DNA from: Allobrachymonas sp.
GTDB lineage: Bacteria; Pseudomonadota; Gammaproteobacteria; Burkholderiales; Burkholderiaceae
Assembly: GCA_030529305.1 (NCBI GenBank)
Contig: JAUMXD010000011.1
Coordinates: 1-27,709 of the forward strand
DNA: 27,709 nt
Direction of reading: 5' to 3'
Part shown: piece after piece, positions 8,034 to 17,941 of the stretch
Layout: every line of letters starts with the position of its first letter
Position numbering within the stretch: the stretch's first letter is position 1
Program-made: the position numbers and the translations under genes
The notes under the pieces: generated by a model
What the model saw: the letters and a program-made list of their open reading frames with translations, nothing else
The model's database searches: none
What the model was told of the DNA's origin: nothing

Positions 8034-8440
8034 CAATCACACGCCATGAAAAACGGCTGGGACTGTTGTTGGGGCTGCGTCATCCGCGTTCTGCCTGGGC
8101 ATCCAAGAACCAGCAGTTTTTTTAGAGAGAATTTTTATTGAATAGCAAAGCGCCAAGCCGCCAGCTGTGATAGACACAGCGCATGCAAAGGCTTGGGTTG
8201 TAAGGCTTCTGCGCAATTTCCACTGCAAACAAGCTGTTGCCGCAGCCCCATATTTATGCCTTATCGGCACGGCCCTTGCATCAACACCTGAACATATACG
8301 TACAGACTGCAAGGTCAGCGCCATTGCACGCAATGTACAGCTTGCGCCCCTAGGTCACACCAGCCTGTCTGGCGCCCCAGTCTTGTTTGTTATCGTGCAG
8401 CAATGGCCTGAACTGCACTTCCCAGTACAGATCCAAGCGA
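8034..8440. other. Intergenic region upstream of hemG
   Basis: There are 407 bases between gshA and hemG, both on the - strand. No gene is supported. There is an A/T-rich patch (about 8117-8142) on the hemG side that may contain its promoter. No clear intrinsic terminator for gshA was found. Confidence 0.4.
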
Positions 8441-9730
8441 TTAATCAGCCTCGGGGTCAGTCGCCTCCAGTTCGTAGCTGGCGGCCAGCATGGCCAGCCG
8501 CGACACCACGCCGTACATATAGAAGCGGTTGGGCCCGCTGGCACCGGGCTTCGCGCCGGGTTCGGGCAGCTGATTTTTTTCGTCAAAGCTCAACGGCACA
8601 TGCTGCGCAGCACCGGCTTTTGCCTGGCCAGGCGGAACTGGCAAGCGATAGAAGCCACCCACCACGTAGCGATCCATCATGTACACCACCGGTTCGGCTA
8701 CAGCTTGATCAATGTATTCGTAGCTGGGCACACCTTCTTGCAGCACCAAGCTCACCGGCCCAGTTTGATCTTTTATCCCCAAACGCTCGCTCAAGCGGGG
8801 CAGTTGTGCGTTCAGTTCTTCGACCGACTCCACGGCAACAACACTTGTGCCATTGGCCGCGCCTTGCTCGGCCTTGATGCTCACAAACGCTTTTTCAGGG
8901 ATGCCGTATTCCTTGTACTTGCGCCGAATGCGCCCCTGCAAAGCGTCCACTTGGCTGCGCAGCGTTTCCTGATCCGGCGCTTGCGCCAAATCCAGTTCAC
9001 CACAGGGGCTGAACAGCGGCGCAATCAGCCAAGGGTCAATGCCCAGCATCTTGCCAAAGCGCTTGGCTACTTCTTCGTAGCAGGCCAGATGGCGGCTTCT
9101 GCGGCGCACATGCCAGCCCGCATGCACGGGCGGCAGAATGTATTGCTCGTACAGTTCTTCGAGAATGCCCGGCGCGCCAACTTGCAGATCGTTGTTGATC
9201 AAAACGGTGCAAGGATCAAAGTTCTTGAGGCCCACGCGCCGCTCGGTGCGAATCACGGGCTCCAGCAGCACCTGCTCGTCCAGGGCGTTGGGCTCGGGCC
9301 ACGAAATGGGGGTTGGCTCTTTCACGTCGTTGCTGATTGAGCCCAGCCGCACATTCAACCCCGCCATGCGGAAGATGCGCAGCAATTGCGCCAGGTTCTT
9401 GAGGTAATTGGCATCGTGCATCTGATTTTCTGGAATCAGCAGCAAGTTGCGCGCCTCGGGGCAAATCCTTTCGATGGCGGCCTGCGCCGCCTGCACCGCC
9501 AAGGGCAGCGTGGCCTCGCTCAAATGGCACCAGCCCCCGGGGTAGAGATTGGTTTCAAGCGCTGCCAGCTTGAAACCTGCGTTGTGAATATCTGCCGCGC
9601 AGTAAAAGGCTGGCGTGTGCTCCATCCACTCCAGGCGGAACCAGCGCTCCGTAGCCGGCATCGAGTCGATGATGCGCTGTTCCAGTTCGTTGATGGGGCC
9701 GTTCAGAGCGGTGGAAAGGTGTGGAACCAT
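8441..9730 (-). CDS. gshA: Glutamate-cysteine ligase, proteobacterial (T. ferrooxidans-like) type
   Basis: Makes gamma-glutamylcysteine from glutamate and cysteine with ATP, the first step of glutathione synthesis, in the cytoplasm. The sequence follows the family described as gshA of the Thiobacillus/Acidithiobacillus type, unlike the E. coli enzyme. Features include ERWFRLEWMEHTP and ETNLYPGGWCHLSE in the N-terminal third, LLLIPENQMHDANYL, VLINNDLQVG in the middle, HVRRRSRHLACYEEV, FVSIKAEQGA, and DQAVAEPVVYMMDRYVVGGFY, which is ATP-grasp-like. From the ATG chosen the protein is 429 residues; an in-frame TTG eight codons upstream (9752-9754) is less likely. The gene for the next step, gshB, is not adjacent. 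Confidence 0.88.
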   Translation of the reverse strand: MVPHLSTALNGPINELEQRIIDSMPATERWFRLEWMEHTPAFYCAADIHNAGFKLAALETNLYPGGWCHLSEATLPLAVQAAQAAIERICPEARNLLLIPENQMHDANYLKNLAQLLRIFRMAGLNVRLGSISNDVKEPTPISWPEPNALDEQVLLEPVIRTERRVGLKNFDPCTVLINNDLQVGAPGILEELYEQYILPPVHAGWHVRRRSRHLACYEEVAKRFGKMLGIDPWLIAPLFSPCGELDLAQAPDQETLRSQVDALQGRIRRKYKEYGIPEKAFVSIKAEQGAANGTSVVAVESVEELNAQLPRLSERLGIKDQTGPVSLVLQEGVPSYEYIDQAVAEPVVYMMDRYVVGGFYRLPVPPGQAKAGAAQHVPLSFDEKNQLPEPGAKPGASGPNRFYMYGVVSRLAMLAASYELEATDPEAD

Positions 9731-9880
9731 GGTGGGCAGTGCAGAAGGAAACAAGCAGACACAACAGGTGCCGCATCTTACCGCAAGAGCATTTCACAAA
9801 CACCTCACACCAGCCTGATGCAGTCAGGGCGCGCTTTGCTTCGGTGCCCTCTGAACCTGCCCTTGCTGCCCTATCGTTGT

Positions 9881-10798
9881 TCACGTTCGCGCAGACGCAT
9901 GGGCCTCTTTCACACGGGCGCGCAGCGCCTGCAGAACCGGCCACACAGCTGCGGCCGCCACAATGTGCTTGAGGCTATGGCCGCTGATGATCTCACCCGT
10001 GAGCTGCCAAAACGCCTGATCCCCCATTTCGCACACTTTGGCCAGGACGTAAAACACCAGCACCTGCCACCAGGCCACGCTCAGCACGGCTTGGGGCGCC
10101 TGGCCCTGTGCAGCTTGTGCGCCTTGGCTGCGCGTGATCCAAGGGGCCAGCAGCATCAGCCCCAGCAAACCCAACTGAAACAGCACCCAAGGCATGGTGT
10201 TGTTGTGCGCAAAATCGCCCAGTGTACACGCCACGCCCAAGAGCAAAGCCACGGTCATGGCAGGCAGCACGCGCACTGGCGCAAAGCGGTCGGCCACCAG
10301 CAGGCCCAGCACACCGGCAAAGGCCACGCTCATGCCCAGCCGATCAAGCACCAGGCCACGCGCATCCGGCTGCAAGTGGTACACGCCAGAGCACACAGCC
10401 GTGAGCACCAGCCCCCAGCCTGCCACGTACACAGCAGGCAGCACGCGCTTGTGCGCCACACCAGCGCTGACGTAGCGCCGCCCCTGCCACAGCAGCGCCC
10501 AGCCCGCCAGGGCAAAGGCTGCGTTGCTGAGCACATCACGCGCATGCGGCAAAAAGCCCCACCAAGTCACCTGATCAGCAAAGGCGTGGTAACTGTCTGG
10601 CACGGGCACGCTGGGCAAACACAGGGCCAGCGCACACAGCAATAGCGTTACGCCCGTGAGCCAACTGCCGTAACGCCACCAATTGGCCTCGGCTTCGCTC
10701 ACCCAAGGCTGTGGCGCCTGGGTGATATGCCCCGCAGCGCTTGGGGCGGCGAGTGCTGCCGCGGGTGAAAACAGCATTTTTCTGCCGTTTTTGTTCAT
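9881..10798 (-). CDS. CREST/ceramidase-like integral membrane protein
   Basis: A 305-residue protein with about seven membrane segments (roughly 46-62, 87-105, 118-138, 154-170, 177-195, 203-221, 241-258). The spaced residues fit the CREST superfamily of metal-dependent membrane hydrolases, to which alkaline ceramidases belong: DVLSN (Asp88, Ser91), SGVYHL (Ser137, His141), LDRLGM (Asp152) and GHSLKH (His274, His278). Such residues bind zinc in the family. The natural substrate here is unknown. The start ATG at 10798 is fixed by AGGAG eight bases upstream; the frame stays open further but without a second good site. It is divergent from the XRE regulator, which may control it (inference). Confidence 0.75.
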   Translation of the reverse strand: MNKNGRKMLFSPAAALAAPSAAGHITQAPQPWVSEAEANWWRYGSWLTGVTLLLCALALCLPSVPVPDSYHAFADQVTWWGFLPHARDVLSNAAFALAGWALLWQGRRYVSAGVAHKRVLPAVYVAGWGLVLTAVCSGVYHLQPDARGLVLDRLGMSVAFAGVLGLLVADRFAPVRVLPAMTVALLLGVACTLGDFAHNNTMPWVLFQLGLLGLMLLAPWITRSQGAQAAQGQAPQAVLSVAWWQVLVFYVLAKVCEMGDQAFWQLTGEIISGHSLKHIVAAAAVWPVLQALRARVKEAHASART

Positions 10799-10957
10799 GC
10801 TTTTCTCCTGTTGAATCAAACAAGCGAATCGCATGTTTTCGCCTAAATCCTGCAGCCAGCGGCAATAATGCGCGCAGTCGCGCACGCAGCCACCCGGGGT
10901 ATCGCACCGGGCTACCGGCAGCACGAGCAATAACAAACACCGACAAGGAAAACCGCC
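10799..10957. promoter_or_regulatory. Divergent promoter region with palindromes
   Basis: The 159 bases between the CREST-like gene (-) and the XRE regulator (+) must hold both promoters. A perfect inverted repeat with 6-base arms (TGCGCG/CGCGCA, 10869-10884) lies near the middle and a CCCGG/CCGGG pair lies at 10893-10911. Either could be an operator for the regulator; no binding data can be read from the sequence. Confidence 0.4.
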
Positions 10958-11749
10958 ATGAGTGCCAGCACCGAACTGATCCGTGCCATCAAGACCGAGC
11001 TCAAAGAAGCCGGCGTGACTTATGCCGAATTGGCGCAGCGACTGGACATGGCCGAATCCAGCGTCAAACGCATGTTCGCCAAGGCCGACATGCCCCTGTC
11101 GCGCATCGACGCCATCTGCCGCGCCCTGCGCATCGACTTTGCCGACCTGGCCCAACGCGCCATGAACACCAGCCCGCCGCTGCTGCAACTCACGCTCGAA
11201 CAGGAACGCGCAGTTGTGGCCAACGACAAGCTGCTGCTGGTGGCCATTTCAGCCCTGAGCCAATGGACGCTGGAGCACATCACCAGCACTTACCGCATCA
11301 GCGAGGCCGAATGCATCGCCCTGCTCGCACAGCTGGATCGCATCGGCATATTGGAGTTGCGCCCACACAACCGCTACCGCCTCAAAGTCAGCAAAGGGTT
11401 TCGCTGGCGGCCCAATGGCCCGGTCATGGAATATTTTCGCGAGCATGTGCTGCTCGACTATTTCGGCGGCCACTTCGGCGGCGAAGACGAATGCCTGCAA
11501 CTGGCGCACGGCACCATTTCGCGCGCAGATGCCCCTCTGTTTCTGGAACGCATCCAAAAAATCGTCAACGACTTTGCCCAGCAACACCTGAGCGACCAGA
11601 AAACCGCCCCACCCGACCGCGAGGGCTATACCCTGGTGCTGGCCATGCGCGCCTGGGAATTTGCTGCCTTCAAGAACCTGCGCCGCACGGGTACGCAACG
11701 GGCACTGCACTCTTCGCTCCAGAACGTGAATAAAAGTCCTCAACTCTGA
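10958..11749 (+). CDS. XRE-type helix-turn-helix transcriptional regulator
   Basis: A DNA-binding regulator of 263 residues. The N-terminal helix-turn-helix (about residues 8-65) has the XRE pattern: TYAELAQRLDMAESSVKRMF, then a following helix and IDAICRALRID. The remaining 200 residues include a second region (about 95-150) that resembles a winged helix (ISEAECIALLAQLDRIGILEL) and a C-terminal part of unknown fold. AAGGA nine bases before the ATG acts as ribosome binding site. The gene is divergent from the CREST-like membrane protein. No effector domain was recognised. Confidence 0.82.
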   Translation: MSASTELIRAIKTELKEAGVTYAELAQRLDMAESSVKRMFAKADMPLSRIDAICRALRIDFADLAQRAMNTSPPLLQLTLEQERAVVANDKLLLVAISALSQWTLEHITSTYRISEAECIALLAQLDRIGILELRPHNRYRLKVSKGFRWRPNGPVMEYFREHVLLDYFGGHFGGEDECLQLAHGTISRADAPLFLERIQKIVNDFAQQHLSDQKTAPPDREGYTLVLAMRAWEFAAFKNLRRTGTQRALHSSLQNVNKSPQL

Positions 11750-12210
11750 GATGCCTGAATAGCATCGACCGCGGACGAAGTTTGCACTTGGCTCAGGCAA
11801 GCTTTACTGTGGAACAGGCTTGCAGTGCCGCTGTCAGCCCCATCTGATACGCCCTAGGCTTGTGACGGGAACAAGCCTCAGCATTGCTTCACCGCTTCAG
11901 AGCGCCCATTGGAGGCGAATCTGTTTCCTTTCAAAGGACGTAATCAACAATCACCCCACGCTGCTGCCAGCTTGCCCCGATACGCATCGCACAGCTAGAT
12001 ACCTCGGCAAAAAACGCTTTTGGATGGTGTTTTTAAATTGCAAGACAGGTCTGCAAAAAGAGGAATAGTTTCTGCGCCTTTAGGCATTCGTGTCTAAAAC
12101 GGTACGATCTGCCCGTCGCGATCTGCGCTATGCGGGTGAGCAACAACCGCTTCAATGAATCTGCAAAAGAAAGTTCAACACACAGACTGAGGTCAAGGAA
12201 CATATCAACC
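11750..12210. other. Intergenic region with hairpin
   Basis: There are 461 bases with lower GC and no supported gene. A perfect 8-bp stem with a 7-base loop lies at 11856-11878 (AGGCTTGT/ACAAGCCT); no T-run follows, so it is not a standard terminator. The acetyltransferase promoter should lie near the right end. Confidence 0.4.
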
Positions 12211-12501
12211 ATGTCTGCCCAACTTGTTATCACTCACCTGCCCCAAACCCAGCGATTCGAAACTACAATTGATGGGCACACGGCCTATGCAAGCTACGCC
12301 ATGCACGGCAACATCCTGCGCTTCATGCACACCGTCGTTCCCCCTCAGTTGGGCGGACGAGGCATTGGCACGGCATTGGTCAAGCACGTTCTGGATCATG
12401 CCGTTCAATGCGGCTATTCAGTTGATCCCCAATGCAGCTTCGTCAAAACTTATATTGACCGCCACCCCAGCTATCGCGGCCTCTCATTGGCGCACCGATA
12501 G
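12211..12501 (+). CDS. Small GNAT-like N-acetyltransferase (Gcn5-related, YjdJ type)
   Basis: A 96-residue protein with the single-domain pattern of the small Gcn5-related acetyltransferases (Pfam Acetyltransf_CG family). The acetyl-CoA loop is visible as GGRGIGTALVKHVLDHA (about residues 49-65), followed by the family ending VDPQCSFVKTYIDRHPSY. The target of acetylation is unknown. The ATG is preceded by AAGGAAC at a proper distance; the frame is open 81 bases further upstream without a ribosome binding site. It stands alone between two gene-poor stretches. Confidence 0.82.
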   Translation: MSAQLVITHLPQTQRFETTIDGHTAYASYAMHGNILRFMHTVVPPQLGGRGIGTALVKHVLDHAVQCGYSVDPQCSFVKTYIDRHPSYRGLSLAHR

Positions 12502-12878
12502 CTCTAGCCCACCCACCCTCAACGCCTAGCCACCTCAAACCGCTAGCGCTTAAGTAGGCCTCTACTTCAAGGCAGCCCAAACAGCCTGCAACAGCGTTTG
12601 TCCTTTCCTCAACAACAAAGCGCTTTACCTATCAAGACTGCTTGAACAAGCTCCGGGCACCCCCCATGCCAAACGATCTAAAGCGGTATTGCCCGTTGTG
12701 CCCAATGCCAAACCATCAGTGTTTGAAGCAAGCTCACGAGCACTTTGCCATCAATACCTCGGCAATTCGAGAGCTGCAGAAGTAGAGAGTGGCACGATTT
12801 CTGGCTTCTACCTGTTTCATTTCTCCGGCACCAAGGAAATGCCAAGAGCGTTTTCCAGAACCCGATTTCCAAATAAAA
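12502..12878. other. Gene-free region downstream of the acetyltransferase gene
   Basis: Nothing coding is supported in 377 bases. A hairpin with one bulge (CTTAAGTAG with CTACTTCAAG, 12549-12571) follows the acetyltransferase gene but lacks a T-run. Reading frames here match no family. Confidence 0.4.
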
Positions 12879-12908
12879 AAGCCTGCAAGCTTTACAGCTT
12901 GCAGGCTT
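12879..12908. terminator. Strong intrinsic terminator of the ribosomal cluster and tRNA-fMet
   Basis: A perfect 13-bp stem (12879-12891 with 12896-12908) and a 4-base loop. On the - strand it is followed by a run of T (TTTTTTATTT), the classic form. It lies eight bases after the tRNA 3' end and so closes the rplN-to-tRNA transcription unit. Confidence 0.93.
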
Positions 12909-12916
12909 TCAAATCT

Positions 12917-12993
<77 letters not shown>

Positions 12994-13031
12994 ACAGACC
13001 TGTAATTATAGCATCAATACGAAGCAATCGC

Positions 13032-13451
13032 TTATGCTTTGTCGTTTGTTGGCTCTGCTTCTGCACGATCAACCAACTCGATCAAAGCCATGGGCGCATT
13101 ATCGCCATTGCGGAAGCCCATTTTCAAAATACGTGTGTAACCACCAGGGCGCTTAGCAAAGCGAGGGCCCAGTTCCGTGAACAGCTTGGTCACGGCTTGG
13201 TGTGCACGAGAAGCTTCGCCTTCACGACGTTGACGACCAGCTACACGGCTGTAGGCCAAACGGCGATTGGCCACCGAGTCCACTTTGGCCAAAGTGATCA
13301 GTGGTTCAATGACGCGGCGCAGCTCTTTGGCCTTGGGCACAGTTGTTTTGATGGCTTCATGCTCGATGAGCGAAGTCGCCATATTGCGCAGCATTGCCAC
13401 ACGGTGGCTGCTTGTGCGGTTCAGTTTGCGGAGTTTCAGTCCGTGACGCAT
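13032..13451 (-). CDS. rplQ: 50S ribosomal protein L17
   Basis: Large-subunit protein near the peptide exit tunnel. The 139-residue product begins [17 protein letters not shown], the L17 signature, and has a short acidic C-terminal tail (EPTNDKA) beyond the E. coli length of 127. AAAGGAA upstream is its ribosome binding site. It is the last protein gene of the alpha operon and follows rpoA by 78 bases. Confidence 0.97.
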   Translation of the reverse strand: MRHGLKLRKLNRTSSHRVAMLRNMATSLIEHEAIKTTVPKAKELRRVIEPLITLAKVDSVANRRLAYSRVAGRQRREGEASRAHQAVTKLFTELGPRFAKRPGGYTRILKMGFRNGDNAPMALIELVDRAEAEPTNDKA

Positions 13452-13529
13452 GAGTGTGTTCCTTTCTTTATCAAAATACCGGCAGCCGTTTCAAGGTACT
13501 GCCGGGTCACATGCGAATCAAGTTAAAGA

Positions 13530-14516
13530 TCAGCGTTTTTCCAAGCCAACCGGTGGCCAGCTTTCCAACTTCATGCCCAAGGTCAGACCACGTGTGGCCA
13601 GCACCTCTTTGATTTCATTGAGCGATTTACGCCCCAAGTTCGGTGTTTTAAGCAATTCGTTTTCAGTACGCTGAATCAAATCACCGATGTAGTAAATGTT
13701 CTCTGCCTTGAGGCAATTAGCCGAACGCACTGTCAGCTCCAGCTCATCCACCGGACGCAAGAGCACTGGATCGAACTGCGCCGCACTGCGGGCTGGCGTA
13801 TCAAAGGCATCCAAAGCACTGCCTTCCAACTGCGCGAACACCGCCAATTGCTCAACCAGAATTTTGGCCGACGAGCGCACAGCATCTTCTGCCGAAATTC
13901 CGCCATTGGTTTCGATGTCAATGACCAACTTGTCCAAATCGGTGCGCTGCTCTACGCGCGCGCTTTCTACAGCATAGCTCACACGCTTGATAGGCGAGAA
14001 AGAGGCGTCCAAAACAATGCGGCCAATGAGTTTGAAAGGTTCGTCTGCATGGCGGCGCATGGAGCCAGGCACATAGCCCACGCCTTTTTCCACTTTCAGC
14101 TGCATATCCAGCTTGCCGTTTTGCGACAAATAGCAAATCACATGGTCAGGGTTGATGATCTCTACATCGTGTGGCACTTGAATGTCAGAAGCCTTAACTG
14201 GGCCTTCGCTCTCTTTGCGCAGCGACAAGGTCACTTCATCGCGGTTGTGCAGCTTGAAAACCACACCTTTCAGATTCAAGAGGATTTCAACCACATCTTC
14301 CTGAACACCGTCGATGGAGGAATATTCATGCACCACACCGGCAATCGTCACCTCCGTTACCGCATAGCCCACCATGGAGGAGAGCAATACCCGACGCAAT
14401 GCATTGCCCAAAGTATGACCATAACCACGCTCAAATGGCTCCAGAGTAACCTTGGCTCGGTTGGCGCTGATTTGCTCAACCTGAATGTTTTTGGGCTTCA
14501 ATAGATTGGTTTGCAT
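13530..14516 (-). CDS. rpoA: DNA-directed RNA polymerase subunit alpha
   Basis: The alpha subunit starts RNA polymerase assembly and contacts activators and UP elements. The 328-residue product has the N-terminal dimerisation domain (about 1-235, with [20 protein letters not shown]) and the C-terminal domain (about 250-315), which has the [14 protein letters not shown] and [13 protein letters not shown] segments that bind DNA and regulators. GAAGGA precedes the ATG. The 165-base gap to rpsD upstream holds a large perfect hairpin. Confidence 0.98.
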   Translation of the reverse strand: MQTNLLKPKNIQVEQISANRAKVTLEPFERGYGHTLGNALRRVLLSSMVGYAVTEVTIAGVVHEYSSIDGVQEDVVEILLNLKGVVFKLHNRDEVTLSLRKESEGPVKASDIQVPHDVEIINPDHVICYLSQNGKLDMQLKVEKGVGYVPGSMRRHADEPFKLIGRIVLDASFSPIKRVSYAVESARVEQRTDLDKLVIDIETNGGISAEDAVRSSAKILVEQLAVFAQLEGSALDAFDTPARSAAQFDPVLLRPVDELELTVRSANCLKAENIYYIGDLIQRTENELLKTPNLGRKSLNEIKEVLATRGLTLGMKLESWPPVGLEKR

Positions 14517-14566
14517 TCTGGCTTCCTTCTCAATACCCCCGGCTCGTTACACCAGTAAGGCTGATA

Positions 14567-14600
14567 GGCTCTTCTGCCGCATGCCTGCAGCAGAAGAGCC
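14567..14600. other. Perfect hairpin in the rpsD-rpoA gap
   Basis: An 11-bp perfect stem (GGCTCTTCTGC at 14567-14577 and GCAGAAGAGCC at 14590-14600) with a 12-base loop, 51 bases upstream of rpoA on the - strand. There is no T-run on the - strand, so it is unlikely to stop transcription fully. It could mark an RNA processing site or modulate rpoA relative to the ribosomal genes. Confidence 0.6.
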
Positions 14601-14681
14601 AATTATTTGAAAGCGGGGTTTTAAAAAACGCAACCACCAAGCGTTTGTTGCAGCAGCCAAGTCTGCCACGATGCAAAAGCA

Positions 14682-15305
14682 TCAACGTGAATACAATTCC
14701 ACAATCAAAGATTCGTTGATATCAGCGGCAAACTCATCGCGATCAGGCGCTTTCTTAAATACACCTTCTGCTTTATCGCTGTTGACTTCAACCCATGCCG
14801 GAAAACCAATCTGGCTCGCCAACTGCAATGCCTCAATCACACGTGCTTGCTTGGCCGATTTTTCACGCACAGCAACGACATCACCCGGCTTGACCATCAA
14901 AGAGGGAATATTTACAGGCTTGCCATTGACCAAGATGGCTTTATGAGAAACCAACTGACGGGCTTCGGCACGAGTAGAGCCAAAGCCCATGCGGAACACA
15001 ACGTTATCCAAACGCGACTCCAGCAAGTTCAGCAAATTGGCACCAGTATTGCCGCGACGACGCTCTGCTTCTTCAAAATAGCGGCGGAACTGACGTTCCA
15101 ACACGCCATACATGCGCTTGACTTTTTGTTTTTCGCGCAATTGCAAACCATAGTCAGAAGTACGCGCACCAGAAATACGACCATGTTGACCCGGCTTGGT
15201 GTCAAATTTGCATTTGTCACTCACCGAGCGACGCGCGCTCTTCAAAAACAGGTCTGTACCTTCACGGCGGGAAAGTTTAGCTTTAGGGCCAAGATAACGT
15301 GCCAC
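14682..15305 (-). CDS. rpsD: 30S ribosomal protein S4
   Basis: Primary 16S rRNA-binding protein, also the translational repressor of the alpha operon in E. coli. The 207-residue product begins [19 protein letters not shown] and contains the S4 domain (about 97-160, [23 protein letters not shown]). The start codon is GTG, with AAGGA upstream. It has no zinc-binding Cys set in the N-terminus. The 89-base gap to rpsK upstream contains a 7-bp stem (15349-15372). Confidence 0.97.
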   Translation of the reverse strand: MARYLGPKAKLSRREGTDLFLKSARRSVSDKCKFDTKPGQHGRISGARTSDYGLQLREKQKVKRMYGVLERQFRRYFEEAERRRGNTGANLLNLLESRLDNVVFRMGFGSTRAEARQLVSHKAILVNGKPVNIPSLMVKPGDVVAVREKSAKQARVIEALQLASQIGFPAWVEVNSDKAEGVFKKAPDRDEFAADINESLIVELYSR

Positions 15306-15394
15306 GTTATTTTCCTTTTCAAAACTGCTGCTTCAACAAAAGCAGGAGCCGCCAAGCTTTGAAAATTGGCGGCGGTGGACTTAAGAACAAAAAA

Positions 15395-15799
15395 TCAAAT
15401 ACGACGACGTTTCTGAGGGCGGCAGCCGTTGTGCGGAACAGGCGTCACATCAGAAATCGAGGTGATGCGAATACCCAATGCAGCCAAAGCACGCACCGAT
15501 GATTCACGGCCTGGACCGGGTCCTTTGATTTCAACCTCAAGGTTTTTAATCCCTTGCTCCATCGCGGCACGACCTGCCACTTCAGAAGCCACCTGAGCCG
15601 CAAAAGGAGTGGATTTGCGCGAACCTTTGAAACCTTGACCACCAGATGACGCCCAAGCCAGCGCATTGCCTTGACGATCGCTGATTGTAATGATGGTGTT
15701 ATTGAACGAAGCGTGAACGTGCGCAACGCCGTCAGCAATGTTCTTGCGAACCTTTTTGCGCACACGAGCAGCGGCCGAATTGGATGGTGCTTTAGCCAT
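15395..15799 (-). CDS. rpsK: 30S ribosomal protein S11
   Basis: Small-subunit platform protein close to the mRNA exit. The 134-residue product has the typical basic N-terminus, the segment [19 protein letters not shown], and the C-terminal [14 protein letters not shown]. It follows rpsM by 19 bases on the - strand. Nothing unusual. Confidence 0.98.
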   Translation of the reverse strand: MAKAPSNSAAARVRKKVRKNIADGVAHVHASFNNTIITISDRQGNALAWASSGGQGFKGSRKSTPFAAQVASEVAGRAAMEQGIKNLEVEIKGPGPGRESSVRALAALGIRITSISDVTPVPHNGCRPQKRRRI

Positions 15800-15818
15800 A
15801 ATTAATACTTGCCTTCAA

Positions 15819-16184
15819 TTATTTCTTCAAAGACTGAGCGGCCTTACGCGGGCCCTTGCGAGTACGTGCATTGGTGCGCGTACGCTGACCGTGAACCGGC
15901 AGACCACGACGATGACGGAAACCACGGTAGCAACCAATGTCCATCAGTCGCTTGATGTTCATTGTCACTTCACGACGCAAATCACCTTCAAGTGTGAATT
16001 GAGCCAAAGCTTCACGGATTTTTTCCAGATCTTCATCTGTCAAATCCTTGATTTTTTTGGAATACGCGATGCCACAAGCCTCGCAAATCTTGCGAGCACG
16101 TGGGCGACCAATGCCATAAATGGCAGTGAGGCCGATTTCAGCGTGCTGATGCGGCGGAATATTGATACCAGCAATACGTGCCAT
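15819..16184 (-). CDS. rpsM: 30S ribosomal protein S13
   Basis: Small-subunit head protein that contacts the P-site tRNA and forms bridges to the large subunit. The 121-residue product begins [19 protein letters not shown], has the helix-two-turns-helix region and ends in the basic [17 protein letters not shown] tail. GAGGAAGA lies just before the ATG. First gene of the canonical alpha set; rpmJ lies 24 bases upstream. Confidence 0.98.
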   Translation of the reverse strand: MARIAGINIPPHQHAEIGLTAIYGIGRPRARKICEACGIAYSKKIKDLTDEDLEKIREALAQFTLEGDLRREVTMNIKRLMDIGCYRGFRHRRGLPVHGQRTRTNARTRKGPRKAAQSLKK

Positions 16185-16208
16185 ATTCTTCCTCTAATTA
16201 AATCTGAA

Positions 16209-16322
16209 TCAGCCCTGACGCTGTTTGTGACGAGGGTCAGAGCAAATGATACGCACCACGCCTTTGCGACGGATGACTTTGCAATTACGGCAAATTTTCT
16301 TTACCGAAGCCAAAACTTTCAT
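16209..16322 (-). CDS. rpmJ: 50S ribosomal protein L36
   Basis: A 37-residue zinc-ribbon protein of the large subunit. Translation gives [20 protein letters not shown] at the start and [11 protein letters not shown] at the end, with zinc ligands Cys11, Cys14, Cys27 and His32, so this is the zinc-containing (C+) form. It lies between infA (52 bases) and rpsM (24 bases), its usual position. Confidence 0.97.
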   Translation of the reverse strand: MKVLASVKKICRNCKVIRRKGVVRIICSDPRHKQRQG

Positions 16323-16374
16323 GCCTCTCTCCTTGAATTCTTCTGCTTCAACGCTTTAAAACTGCTCTCGATGC

Positions 16375-16593
16375 CTATTTGGCACGGAATACAATACGCG
16401 CCTTGCTCAAATCATAAGGCGTCAGCTCAACCGTCACCTTATCACCAGGCAAGATACGGATATAGTGCATTCGCATTTTCCCGGAAATATGCCCCAAAAC
16501 CTCATGGCCGTTTTCCAGCTTGACCTTAAAGGTAGCATTGGGAAGGTTTTCCAACACCTCGCCCTGCATTTGAATCACATCGTCTTTAGCCAT
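16375..16593 (-). CDS. infA: Translation initiation factor IF-1
   Basis: An S1-like OB-fold protein of 72 residues that binds the ribosomal A site during initiation. [13 protein letters not shown] at the start and [20 protein letters not shown] in the middle are diagnostic. The ATG follows the secY stop by three bases and no good ribosome binding site is seen, so translation is probably coupled to secY. Confidence 0.97.
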   Translation of the reverse strand: MAKDDVIQMQGEVLENLPNATFKVKLENGHEVLGHISGKMRMHYIRILPGDKVTVELTPYDLSKARIVFRAK

Positions 16594-16596
16594 GTT

Positions 16597-17922
16597 TTAT
16601 TTAGTAGGCAATTTGAAATTTGCCTTTTTCATTAAACTCTCATATTGCTGCGCCATGAGATAGTTCTGGATCTGAGACATCAATTCCATGGTCACGCCCA
16701 CAACAATAAGCAAAGACGTACCACCGAAGTTGAAAGGAATTGAGCTGAAACGCAGACGCACGAATTCAGGCAACAAACAGACAGCTGTAATGTAAATTGC
16801 CCCGACAAAAGTCAAACGCAGCAAAACCTTATCGAGATAACGCGCTGTATTTTCACCAGGACGAATACCTGGAACAAAAGCTCCGCTTTTCTTCAAATTG
16901 TCAGCCGTTTCGCGGCTATTAAAAACCAGCCCAGTATAGAAAAAACAGAAAAACACGATCGCCAAAGCGTACAAAGCGATATAGATCGGCTGACCCGGCA
17001 TTAAAGCAGCAGCAATATCTTGAAGCCAGCGCATGCGATCACTACCAGCAAACCAACTCGCCACCGTTGCAGGCATCAAAATGATAGACGACGCAAAAAT
17101 GGGGGGAATCACACCAGCCATATTGATCTTCAACGGCAAATGCGAAGCTTGACCACCATAAACTTTATTACCAACTTGCCGGCGGGCATAATTCACCAAG
17201 ATTTTGCGTTGCCCACGCTCAACAAAAACCAAGAATACCGTGACCAATGCAACACTCAACAAAATCAGCAATGCAAAGGCCGGATTCATTGCGTTATTGC
17301 GCACCAGATCCAACAAACTGATCACAGCTGTTGGCAATCCCGAAGCAATACCTGCAAAAATGATGATGGAGGTGCCGTTACCAATCCCTCGCTCAGTGAT
17401 CTGCTCTCCGAGCCACATCAAAAACATGGTGCCTGTGGTTAAAGTCACGACCGTCATGAACTTGAAGAGAAAGCCCGGCGACAACACCAAACCAGGCGTC
17501 CCTTCCAACATGGCAGCAATACCAAAGGACTGAAAAACAGCCAGCAACAAGGCGCCATAACGGGTGTATTGGCTGATCTTTCGCTGGCCAGCTTCACCCT
17601 CCTTCTTCAATTGCTCCAAAGTCGGCACAACATAAGTTACCAACTGGATCACAATGGAAGCAGAGATATAGGGCATGATGCCCAAGGCAAACACCGAGAA
17701 GCGCTGCAAGGCTCCACCTGAAAACATATTGAACAAGTTCAAGATGCCGGTTTGACCTTGATCCTGAAACATTCTCTGCAGCTGAGCCGGATCGATCCCT
17801 GGAACTGGAATATGCGCTCCAATGCGGAATACCACCAAAGCCAGCAACAAAAAAAGCAGGCGACGGCGCAGCTCCGCCATTTTGGAGCTGGATACATTTC
17901 CGAGACTTGGAGTGCTTGCCAC
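16597..17922 (-). CDS. secY: Preprotein translocase subunit SecY
   Basis: The central channel of the Sec translocon in the inner membrane, partner of SecE and SecG and target of SecA and of the ribosome-SRP pathway. The 441-residue product has the ten expected membrane segments, with [13 protein letters not shown] after the first, [27 protein letters not shown] (plug and second segment), and the long basic loop [18 protein letters not shown] that docks the ribosome. The start codon is GTG with GAGG upstream. Gap to rplO upstream is 19 bases. Confidence 0.98.
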   Translation of the reverse strand: MASTPSLGNVSSSKMAELRRRLLFLLLALVVFRIGAHIPVPGIDPAQLQRMFQDQGQTGILNLFNMFSGGALQRFSVFALGIMPYISASIVIQLVTYVVPTLEQLKKEGEAGQRKISQYTRYGALLLAVFQSFGIAAMLEGTPGLVLSPGFLFKFMTVVTLTTGTMFLMWLGEQITERGIGNGTSIIIFAGIASGLPTAVISLLDLVRNNAMNPAFALLILLSVALVTVFLVFVERGQRKILVNYARRQVGNKVYGGQASHLPLKINMAGVIPPIFASSIILMPATVASWFAGSDRMRWLQDIAAALMPGQPIYIALYALAIVFFCFFYTGLVFNSRETADNLKKSGAFVPGIRPGENTARYLDKVLLRLTFVGAIYITAVCLLPEFVRLRFSSIPFNFGGTSLLIVVGVTMELMSQIQNYLMAQQYESLMKKANFKLPTK

Positions 17923-17941
17923 GAGAATGCCTCAGCAAAAA

